DNA of 8,209 nucleotides. It comes from an uncultured Eubacterium sp. GTDB lineage: Bacteria; Bacillota; Clostridia; Peptostreptococcales; Anaerovoracaceae. The stretch is from assembly GCA_905193765.1 (NCBI GenBank), contig CAJJPZ010000095.1:1-8209 (forward strand), in the 5' to 3' direction. A program made the position numbers and the translations under genes. Below, one piece after another: positions 1 to 5,206 of the stretch. The notes under the pieces were generated by a model. That model did not search any database and had not been told where the DNA came from. It was given only the letters and a program-made list of their open reading frames with translations. Every line of letters begins with the position of its first letter. The first letter of the stretch is position 1.

Positions 1-81
1 GTGAAGCCTGACTATGCAGTGAAGAACAGCGACGACAGCAAAGAGGATGCACAGCTGGATAAAGCCCTCAGTCTGTTCTAG
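1..81 (+). CDS. C-terminal end of a probable S41 family (CtpA-like) peptidase, 5' truncated
   Basis: Frame 1 is open from the first base and stops at TAG 79-81, giving the last 26 residues of a protein that starts outside the window. The tail reads PDYAV, then an acidic Asp/Ser/Lys stretch, then DAQLDKALSLF. A Pro-Asp-Tyr strand followed by D-x-QL-x-KAL is how many S41 C-terminal processing peptidases end; they are secreted or membrane-anchored serine proteases with a PDZ domain. This rests on a short tail only, and none of the catalytic domain is visible, so the family is a resemblance rather than a proof. GTG at 1-3 is probably an internal valine. A promoter 28 bases after the stop suggests that the transcription unit ends here. 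Confidence 0.55.
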   Translation: MKPDYAVKNSDDSKEDAQLDKALSLF

Positions 82-86
82 CAGCG

Positions 87-102
87 CTTTAAGTTGCTAA
101 AG
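87..102. repeat. Short inverted repeat between the S41 tail and the yerC promoter
   Basis: CTTTA (87-91) and TAAAG (98-102) are perfect inverted arms around a 6-base loop. The pair lies just after the stop codon at 81 and ends 6 bases before the -35 box at 109. The stem is short and AT-rich and has no adjacent T tract, so it is a poor terminator. It could be a protein-binding palindrome upstream of the promoter or could be chance. Confidence 0.25.
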
Positions 103-108
103 TATTTC

Positions 109-137
109 TTGACGGTAAATCACAGCGATGATATAAT
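109..137 (+). promoter_or_regulatory. Sigma-A type promoter for yerC
   Basis: The -35 box TTGACG (109-114) is five of six matches to consensus. The -10 box TATAAT (132-137) is a perfect match. The spacer is exactly 17 bases. Transcription should start near 143-145, leaving a leader of about 30 bases before ATG 176. This is the strongest promoter I can see in the window and probably serves yerC and possibly the genes after it. CGGTAA (113-118) overlapping the -35 box and TTACCG (149-154) just after the expected start form an inverted pair flanking the core promoter, which could be operator half-sites. Confidence 0.85.
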
Positions 138-175
138 ATTTCTGTTAATTACCGGAAATCGAAAGGAGTCAGTCA

Positions 176-478
176 ATGGCATACGATTCTAAATTCAAAA
201 GAGATGATATCGACGAGCTGTTCAGAGCCATACTTCTGCTGGAAGATGAGGAGGACTGCTACAGATTTTTTGAAGATATATGCACGATAAATGAGATACA
301 TGCCATAGCGCAGAGACTGCAGGTGGCGAAGCTGCTGTCTGAAAACAAGACATACAGCGAGATCGAGGGCATAACCAAGGCGTCCACGGCGACGATAAGC
401 AGGATAAACAAGTGCCTCGTATACGGAGCCGAAGGGTACAGGAGAATACTCGATAGAATGAAGGAAGATCAGGAATAA
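176..478 (+). CDS. yerC: YerC/YecD family TrpR-related DNA-binding protein
   Basis: This 100-residue cytoplasmic protein belongs to the TrpR-like YerC/YecD family of Bacillota, small all-helical repressor-like proteins whose ligand is generally unknown. The segment at residues 37-54 (TINEIHAIAQRLQVAKLL) matches the TrpR core helices. Residues 60-82 form the helix-turn-helix, with the hallmark ASTATISR (69-76) in the recognition helix, followed by NKCLVYGAEGY, a typical family ending. The length is normal for the family. ATG 176 is well supported: AAAGGAG lies about 8 bases upstream. The gene sits directly behind a near-consensus promoter and is followed by a hairpin at 503-529. Nothing indicates that it binds tryptophan, so 'Trp repressor' would be over-annotation. 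Autoregulation is possible by analogy with TrpR but is inference. Confidence 0.92.
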   Translation: MAYDSKFKRDDIDELFRAILLLEDEEDCYRFFEDICTINEIHAIAQRLQVAKLLSENKTYSEIEGITKASTATISRINKCLVYGAEGYRRILDRMKEDQE

Positions 479-502
479 AGTCTTAATACACAGGGATAAG
501 TG

Positions 503-529
503 AATGGCGGTACATTTTGTTCCGCCATT
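503..529 (+). terminator. Stem-loop after yerC: weak terminator or attenuator
   Basis: AATGGCGG (503-510) pairs perfectly with CCGCCATT (522-529). Inside the loop, ACA (512-514) can pair with TGT (518-520) after a T-T mismatch, making the whole element nearly palindromic. The 3' arm runs into TTTTG (528-532), a short T run partly inside the stem, so termination would be weak. It lies 24 bases after the yerC stop and 11 bases before the most likely phosphopantetheinyl transferase start. It may therefore reduce read-through or limit access to that start. Confidence 0.45.
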
Positions 530-533
530 TTGA
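504..533 (+). other. Possible 9-codon leader ORF inside the hairpin
   Basis: ATG 504 opens a reading frame encoding MAVHFVPPF and closing at TGA 531-533, seven bases before ATG 541 of the next gene. AGGG at 492-495 sits 8 bases upstream and could act as a Shine-Dalgarno site. The whole stem-loop 503-529 falls within the frame, and a Pro-Pro pair lies just before the stop. Translation would melt the hairpin and could couple to the downstream gene, which has no obvious ribosome site of its own. A frame this short can easily arise by chance, so this is a hypothesis. Confidence 0.2.
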
Positions 534-540
534 TAATGAT

Positions 541-1041
541 ATGGAATTGTTTATTATTGAAGATTTCCGGGACACATATCCCGGATCGAAAGGCAGGAAA
601 CTGACGGAACTGCTCATAAGGGATATACTGAGTGAAAAAGGTATAAATGACGTTGTCATAATGCGGACAGAAAAAGGCAAGCCATATATAGACGAGAGTT
701 TTGGCATCTCCTTTTCAGTGAGCCACAGCGGGAGATACTTCGTATGTCTTGTGGGAGATGCTCCTGTAGGCGTGGATGTGCAGGAGGAGAACCGGGCGAA
801 CATCGATGCTGTGAGCAGACGGTATTTCACTGAAGAAGAGGCTGGGATGGTAAAGGATGGCGGGAGCGATCAGTTCTTCAGGATATGGGCCAGAAAGGAA
901 GCCTACGGCAAATATCTGGGATCGGGACTGGCTGGAGTCCTGAATAAGGTATCAGTAACAGACAGAGAAGATGTTGAATTTACAGAGTTTCAGCTGGAGA
1001 AAGGAATGTATTGCGCATGCTGCACGAAAAGACAGAGATAA
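541..1041 (+). CDS. 4'-phosphopantetheinyl transferase, Sfp/AcpS superfamily (W/KEA type)
   Basis: Transfers the phosphopantetheine arm of coenzyme A to a serine of acyl or peptidyl carrier proteins; cytoplasmic. Counted from ATG 541 (166 residues), GKPYI is at 46-50, FSVSHSG at 58-64, GVDVQ at 77-81 and the signature WARKEAYGKYLGSGL at 116-130. Asp79 and Glu120 match metal ligands of Sfp (D107, E151), while Gln81 stands where Sfp has Glu109. It is shorter than Sfp (about 224 residues), as is common for clostridial members. The frame is open back to 487 and TTG 517 is another possible start, but residues before ATG 541 look unrelated and the family usually begins with a strand like MELFIIEDF. 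No Shine-Dalgarno site precedes 541, so translation may depend on coupling. The 3' end overlaps the transporter gene. No polyketide, peptide or fatty acid synthase gene is present, so the target carrier is unknown. Confidence 0.85.
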   Translation: MELFIIEDFRDTYPGSKGRKLTELLIRDILSEKGINDVVIMRTEKGKPYIDESFGISFSVSHSGRYFVCLVGDAPVGVDVQEENRANIDAVSRRYFTEEEAGMVKDGGSDQFFRIWARKEAYGKYLGSGLAGVLNKVSVTDREDVEFTEFQLEKGMYCACCTKRQR

Positions 1042-1970
1042 AAGAAAGTGAACAGGAGCTGCAGAGAAGAAACGACCTGAAGAAAGGCTATATCGCAGCC
1101 ATATTTTTTTCGGTACTGGTGGGTTTTTCATTCCTTGCGGTGAAAATATGCCAGATGAACGCGGACAGCATCAAGGTGCTGTGCTACAGGTATGATTTTG
1201 CGTTCATAGTTGTGATGGTACTCGTTGCCTGCAGGCTGATAAAAGTAGATATAAAGCACAAACCTAAGGGCAAGCTCATGCTCACAGCTGCATTCTATGT
1301 AGGGTTCATGGCACTGCAGGTGGTGGGACTGCTGTTCTCGACGTCAGTGGAAGGAGCGATAATCTTTGCGGTGATCCCTATCGCGGTGAAGATCATCGCA
1401 TCGATTTTCCTTAATGAAAAATCGACATGGCTGGAAACCGTGTTCATATGTCTTACAGTGCTGGCGCTGCTGGTGATGATCATAATGGGGGCGACTGATG
1501 TCACCATAGATCCTCTGGGAACGGTATTGCTGGTGCTTTCCAGTCTGGCAATGGCGCTGAGCAATGTTTTCATGAGATATGCCAGGAACGATTATCAGCC
1601 TATGGAGATAACATTCACTATAATTATTCTGGGTACTGTAGCATTCAACATAGCTGCACTGGTGGCAGGAATAGTAAAGGGCGATTCTCTGACTGATTAT
1701 TTCATGCCTCTGGCGAAGCCGTCAGTGTTCATCTCCGGTGCGTATCTGGGTGTCGGATGCATACTGCTGTCGGCATATCTGATGAGCTACATGCTCAGCA
1801 AGATGGAGGCTGTGAAAGCGACGATATTCGGCAATGTATCCACGGCTATATCGATCGTGGCAGGAGTCATCGTTCTCGGTGAACCGCTGATGTGGTATCA
1901 CATCGTATGTACGCTCCTGATCATAGCAGGCGTCGTAGGCATGAGCCTCAGCGGCATGAAAAAGTCTTAG
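1017..1970 (+). CDS. EamA/DMT superfamily transporter, ten membrane segments
   Basis: An inner-membrane protein of about 317 residues in the drug/metabolite transporter superfamily. A charged N-terminal tail of about 23 residues leads into ten hydrophobic segments near 24-44, 55-75, 87-108, 112-132, 138-158, 167-187, 199-219, 236-257, 265-287 and 291-312, the layout of two EamA repeats. The first repeat begins GYIAAIFFSVLVGFSFLAVK. The second ends with the typical A-x-x-x-x-N-V-x-T-x-x-S-I-x-A-G-x-x-x-L-G-E-P pattern, with GEP at 288-290. The substrate cannot be predicted; relatives move amino acids or other metabolites. ATG 1017 and TTG 1011 are both possible: AAAGGA (1000-1005) is 11 bases from the first and 5 from the second. 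Either way the gene overlaps the transferase by 25-31 bases, which implies translational coupling. The stop overlaps the recX ribosome site. Confidence 0.88.
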   Translation: MLHEKTEIKESEQELQRRNDLKKGYIAAIFFSVLVGFSFLAVKICQMNADSIKVLCYRYDFAFIVVMVLVACRLIKVDIKHKPKGKLMLTAAFYVGFMALQVVGLLFSTSVEGAIIFAVIPIAVKIIASIFLNEKSTWLETVFICLTVLALLVMIIMGATDVTIDPLGTVLLVLSSLAMALSNVFMRYARNDYQPMEITFTIIILGTVAFNIAALVAGIVKGDSLTDYFMPLAKPSVFISGAYLGVGCILLSAYLMSYMLSKMEAVKATIFGNVSTAISIVAGVIVLGEPLMWYHIVCTLLIIAGVVGMSLSGMKKS

Positions 1971-1974
1971 GAGG
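1969..1974 (+). promoter_or_regulatory. Ribosome binding site that sets the recX start
   Basis: AGGAGG overlaps the TAG stop of the transporter gene (1968-1970) and lies 10 bases before GTG 1985. It is the only strong Shine-Dalgarno sequence near the frame and places the start at 1985. The frame is open further upstream to a GTG at 1892, but that codon lies well inside the transporter gene and has no comparable site. Confidence 0.75.
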
Positions 1975-1984
1975 ACAGAAGCAG

Positions 1985-2443
1985 GTGGATATAAGGACGA
2001 GAGCAGCAGGCTATATAAATATAAAGATGCGTACCGAGGCACAGCTGAGGAAACATCTCACTGATAAAGGATACAGCAGTGGTGATATATCCGAGGTGGT
2101 GGATGAATTCAAGCAATACGGCTATATAGATGATCTGAACTATGCTACGCTGTATTATGAGTACGCATTCAGCAAAGGCAGAGGCCTGTTCAGGATAAAA
2201 AGAGAACTGAAAAACAAAGGAATAGATCAGGATATCATAGAAGAAGCATATGAAATGCTGGATACGAAGCCTGATCAGTTCGAGCTTGCCATGGATATAG
2301 GCAGGCAGATGACTGCGGGGACAGATGTCAGCGGCCTGGACTATGCGGAGAAACAGAAACTCAGAGGCAGGATAGGCAGGCGTCTTGCAAGCCGCGGTTT
2401 TTCATCAGATACAGTATACAGAGTTATAGACAGACTTGTTTAA
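1985..2443 (+). CDS. recX: Regulatory protein RecX
   Basis: RecX binds RecA filaments and modulates, usually inhibits, recombination and the SOS response. From GTG 1985 the protein has 152 residues, close to E. coli RecX (166) and shorter than the roughly 200-260 residue versions of many Bacillota that carry an N-terminal extension. It is helical with the usual triple-helix repeats: residues 7-30 contain A-x-x-Y-I-N-I-K-M-R-T-E-x-x-L-x-x-x-L-x-x-K-G-Y; 43-54 has QYGYIDDLNYAT, the conserved G-Y-hydrophobic-(N/D)-D-x-x-(F/Y)-A element; 65-80 has GRGLFRIKRELKNKGI; 126-152 forms the last repeat with RRLASRGFS. Cytoplasmic. recA is not in the window. Expression probably comes from read-through, since the start overlaps the upstream operon signal and no promoter is seen. 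Confidence 0.88.
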   Translation: MDIRTRAAGYINIKMRTEAQLRKHLTDKGYSSGDISEVVDEFKQYGYIDDLNYATLYYEYAFSKGRGLFRIKRELKNKGIDQDIIEEAYEMLDTKPDQFELAMDIGRQMTAGTDVSGLDYAEKQKLRGRIGRRLASRGFSSDTVYRVIDRLV

Positions 2444-2445
2444 AA

Positions 2446-2465
2446 GCTGCCGGTGTAAAGGCAGC
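2446..2465 (+). repeat. Small hairpin in the recX-tcdA gap
   Basis: GCTGCC (2446-2451) pairs with GGCAGC (2460-2465) around an 8-base loop, in the 42-base gap between recX and tcdA. No T tract follows, so it is not a standard terminator. It ends 8 bases before the tcdA ribosome site and could affect RNA stability or initiation, or be chance. Confidence 0.3.
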
Positions 2466-2485
2466 GGATCAGCGGAGGTCACATT

Positions 2486-3166
2486 ATGGAAAATCAGTAC
2501 AGGCGGACTGAAATGTTGATTGGAGAAGATGGTGTCAACAGACTCAGGCAATCGTCGGTGATAATATTCGGCGTAGGCGGCGTTGGCAGCTATGTGACAG
2601 AAGGACTTGCAAGAGCAGGGATAGGCAGCATAACCGTAGTCGATAAAGACTGCATCGATATAACGAATATAAACAGACAGATACCGGCTCTGCACAGCAC
2701 AGTGGGAAGACCCAAGGCAGAAGTCATCGCAGAGCGTATACGGGATATAAATCCTGAATGCATGGTGGTAGCGGAAGAATGTTTCTTCCTGCCTGATACA
2801 GCAGATCGTTTTGATTTCTCAGAATATGATCATGTCATTGATGCGATAGACAATGTCACCGGCAAGATAGCCCTTGCTGAAAAGGCTTTCAGGGAGGGGA
2901 CTCCGATCATATCATCCATGGGAACAGGCAACAAGCTGGATCCCACCGCATTCAGAGTCGCCGATATAGAAAAGACCAGGGTATGCCCGCTGGCAAGGGT
3001 GATGAGACACGAACTGCGCAAAAGAGGAGTGCATGGACTTAAGGTCGTATATTCAGAGGAAGAACCGGTAAAGACCGGATCCCGTACGCCGGGAAGCGTG
3101 TCTTTCGTGCCGTCAGTGGCAGGACTTATAATTGCAGGGGAAGTTATCAAATCACTCCTCAGATGA
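2486..3166 (+). CDS. tcdA: tRNA threonylcarbamoyladenosine dehydratase (TcdA/CsdL, E1-like)
   Basis: An ATP-dependent E1-like (ThiF/MoeB/HesA) enzyme that cyclises the t6A base at position 37 of ANN-decoding tRNAs to ct6A. In 226 residues it shows the N-terminal R-R-x-E-x-L-I-G-E-D-G element (6-16), the nucleotide-binding loop GVGGVGS (29-35), acidic Asp53 after strand two, the NINRQ motif (61-65) and DAIDN (119-123). The family-specific SSMGTGNKLDPT (143-154), CPLARVMRHELRKRGV (167-182) and GSVSFVPSVAG (203-213) separate it from ThiF and MoeB. It is shorter than E. coli TcdA (268 residues), mostly at the C terminus. GGAGG (2474-2478) seven bases before ATG 2486 fixes the start. No sufE or csd gene is adjacent. 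Activity requires t6A made elsewhere in the genome. Confidence 0.92.
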   Translation: MENQYRRTEMLIGEDGVNRLRQSSVIIFGVGGVGSYVTEGLARAGIGSITVVDKDCIDITNINRQIPALHSTVGRPKAEVIAERIRDINPECMVVAEECFFLPDTADRFDFSEYDHVIDAIDNVTGKIALAEKAFREGTPIISSMGTGNKLDPTAFRVADIEKTRVCPLARVMRHELRKRGVHGLKVVYSEEEPVKTGSRTPGSVSFVPSVAGLIIAGEVIKSLLR

Positions 3167-3191
3167 CAGATCAAAAGAAAGAGGATATTAA

Positions 3192-4451
3192 ATGGGAGAT
3201 TCAGGCTTTATAATAACAGGTTTATTCATAATGATGATCATCATTGCAGTGCTTGCGGTAGTGATACTTGTGAAACTTTCCGGACGCAGCGGATACGGGG
3301 GAGATATGACAGCGCTTCGGCGCGAACTGCGTGAGGAGATAAAACGTTCACGTCAGGAAACTATCGAGACCGTGGGCAGCAGTGTCAGGAATCTCAGCGA
3401 CATACTCTCGCAGAACCAGCGTGAAGCTGTGAATGTGCAGAGCAGAAGGCTCAGCGATCTGAACCGTCAGCTGGCAGACACATCCATGGGCATCGAACAG
3501 AGACTGGAAAACATAAGGATCTCCATGGAAAACAAAGTATCGATGATGACCGAAGAGAACAACCGCCAGCTCACCGAAATGAGGAATACCGTGGATGAAA
3601 AGCTGCAGAAGACGCTGGAGGACAGGATCGGCAGATCCTTCATGCAGGTCAGTGAACGGCTTGAGCAGGTCACAAAGGGCCTCGGAGAGATGCAGACTCT
3701 TGCGGCAGGAGTAGGTGATCTGAAGAAAGTTCTCTCCAATGTCAAGACCAGGGGCATAGTCGGTGAAATACAGCTGGGGGCGATACTGGCCCAGATACTC
3801 TCTCCGGATCAGTATGACGAGAACGTAGCTGTAAAAGGTGGCAGCGAACGTGTCGAATACGCGGTCAGATTCCCGGGAGACGGAATGAGACCTGTGTATC
3901 TGCCTGTAGACTCGAAATTTCCTGCGGATGCATATATACATCTCACAGATGCATATGATACAGGCGACAGAGATCTGATAAAAGCCGCTTCTGATGCACT
4001 GAAGAATGCAGTGATAAAGGCGGCGCGGGATATCAGGACAAAATATATCCAGCCTCCCGAGACCACGGAGTTTGCGATAATGTTCCTTCCTTTCGAGGGC
4101 CTTTATGCAGAGGTGCTCAGGCTTGGCATCGTGGAGACACTTCAGCGAGACTATCATATCAATGTGGCAGGACCGACGACCATGGCGGCGATGCTGAACA
4201 GTTTCCAGATGGGATTCAGATCGATAGCTCTGCAGAAGAGATCGGGAGAAGTCTGGGACACCCTTTCGAAAGTGCGGGATGAATTCAGCAAATTCGGAGG
4301 AGTCCTCGAGAAGACACAGCTCAAGATGACTCAGGCTCAGAAGGAGCTGGACGAGCTGGTGGGCGTAAGGACCAGACAGATACAGAGAGCATTGAAAAAT
4401 GTCTCCGAAACAGAAACTACAGAAAGATACATCAATGATATAAAAAGATAA
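3192..4451 (+). CDS. rmuC: DNA recombination protein RmuC
   Basis: RmuC is linked to limiting inversions and rearrangements between inverted repeats and carries a predicted endonuclease-like fold; its exact biochemistry is poorly known. The 419-residue protein starts with one membrane segment (about 5-28), followed by a long, charged Arg/Glu-rich coiled coil (about 38-170). The RmuC domain (about 180-400) shows TRGIVGEIQLG (187-196), VEYAVRFPG (221-229), LPVDSKFP (237-244), TEFAIMFLPFEGLYAE (292-307), GPTTMAAMLNSFQMGFR (327-343) and the helical EVWDTLSKVRDEFSKFG (353-369). Glu192, Asp240 and Lys242 fit the proposed PD-(D/E)XK-like core. Length and order are normal. AGAGGA (3180-3185) six bases upstream supports ATG 3192. 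It lies two genes after recX, giving two recombination genes in the same run. Confidence 0.95.
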   Translation: MGDSGFIITGLFIMMIIIAVLAVVILVKLSGRSGYGGDMTALRRELREEIKRSRQETIETVGSSVRNLSDILSQNQREAVNVQSRRLSDLNRQLADTSMGIEQRLENIRISMENKVSMMTEENNRQLTEMRNTVDEKLQKTLEDRIGRSFMQVSERLEQVTKGLGEMQTLAAGVGDLKKVLSNVKTRGIVGEIQLGAILAQILSPDQYDENVAVKGGSERVEYAVRFPGDGMRPVYLPVDSKFPADAYIHLTDAYDTGDRDLIKAASDALKNAVIKAARDIRTKYIQPPETTEFAIMFLPFEGLYAEVLRLGIVETLQRDYHINVAGPTTMAAMLNSFQMGFRSIALQKRSGEVWDTLSKVRDEFSKFGGVLEKTQLKMTQAQKELDELVGVRTRQIQRALKNVSETETTERYINDIKR

Positions 4452-4473
4452 GAAACAGCGGAGTACCTGATTT

Positions 4474-5178
4474 ATGAGTATTTATGCCATAGCTGATCTC
4501 CATCTTTCGTTTGCACCCGGTATAAGTAAACCGATGGATATATACGGGAACCGGTGGTATGACCACTGGAGACGTCTGGAACTGAACTGGAGATCGATGA
4601 TCAGACCTGAAGACACAGTGATAGTGCCCGGTGATATATCATGGGGGCTGAAACTTGAAGAAGCGAAATATGATCTTGACTGGGTGGATGATCTGCCCGG
4701 TCATAAAGTGCTGTTCAAGGGCAATCATGATCTGTGGTGGTCAGGTATAACAAAACTGAATAAAATGTATGACAGCATGACTTTTGTGCAGAACGATTTC
4801 TATTATGCAGAAGGCATATATATGTGCGGGACGAGAGGATGGATAACTCCGGACAACGATGACTTCACGGAAGCGGATATGAAGATATACAAACGTGAAC
4901 TCCTCAGACTTGAAAATTCTCTGAAGAGCGCTAAGGCAGTCATGAACGGAGAGGGCGAGATACTGGGAGTACTTCATTATCCGCCGGTTTCAAGGACATC
5001 TTCATTTTCGGCATTCCAGCAGGTCTTCGAGGACTATGGCGTCAGGAATGTCATATACGGACATATACACGGAGAAGACGGATTCAGGAACACCATAATG
5101 GGAAACCATCACGGAGTAGATTACAGGCTGGTTTCCCTGGATTACCTGAACTGCAGGCCCCTGCTGATGAAGCCGTGA
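4474..5178 (+). CDS. Calcineurin-like metallophosphoesterase (COG1768-like)
   Basis: A predicted two-metal phosphoesterase of 234 residues with no signal peptide, so cytoplasmic. All the motifs of the superfamily are present in order: DLHL (8-11, giving Asp8 and His10), GDISW (53-57, Asp54), GNHD (83-86, Asn84 and His85), His168 in HYPP, and GHIHG (196-200, His197 and His199). The WGL after the second motif, DLWWSG (86-91), and GTRGW (119-123) resemble a subgroup of uncharacterised Bacillota phosphohydrolases. The substrate is unknown; nothing in the sequence distinguishes a nuclease from a phosphodiesterase or nucleotide phosphatase. ATG 4474 is preferred because the DLH motif must lie near the N terminus; the ribosome site GGAG (4460-4463) is ten bases away and weak. 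Gaps are 22 bases from rmuC and 28 to the next start, consistent with an operon. Confidence 0.85.
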   Translation: MSIYAIADLHLSFAPGISKPMDIYGNRWYDHWRRLELNWRSMIRPEDTVIVPGDISWGLKLEEAKYDLDWVDDLPGHKVLFKGNHDLWWSGITKLNKMYDSMTFVQNDFYYAEGIYMCGTRGWITPDNDDFTEADMKIYKRELLRLENSLKSAKAVMNGEGEILGVLHYPPVSRTSSFSAFQQVFEDYGVRNVIYGHIHGEDGFRNTIMGNHHGVDYRLVSLDYLNCRPLLMKP

Positions 5179-5191
5179 CATGAAGCGGCAG

Positions 5192-5197
5192 AAAGGA
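5192..5197 (+). promoter_or_regulatory. Ribosome binding site that sets the pdp start
   Basis: AAAGGA lies 9 bases before ATG 5207. An in-frame ATG at 5180, one base after the preceding stop codon, would add nine Lys/Arg/Gly-rich residues but has no good Shine-Dalgarno site. Homologues begin close to the second Met, so 5207 is the better start. Confidence 0.65.
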
Positions 5198-5206
5198 AAC
5201 GGAACC

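Noticed and set aside
517..540. TTG 517 as start of the phosphopantetheinyl transferase.
   Set aside because: It lies in the loop of the hairpin, has no ribosome site, and adds residues without family resemblance. ATG 541 gives a typical N terminus.
1892..1984. Longer recX reading frame starting at GTG 1892.
   Set aside because: It would overlap the transporter by 79 bases and lacks a Shine-Dalgarno site, whereas AGGAGG 1969-1974 serves GTG 1985.
2446..2465. Hairpin between recX and tcdA as a rho-independent terminator.
   Set aside because: The stem is only 6 bp and no T run follows, so I list it only as a small repeat.
3348..4157. Long open frame of 269 codons on the minus strand.
   Set aside because: It lies wholly inside rmuC, whose product is unmistakable. 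The antisense translation is Cys/His/Ile-rich with no recognisable domain, as expected of an antisense shadow.
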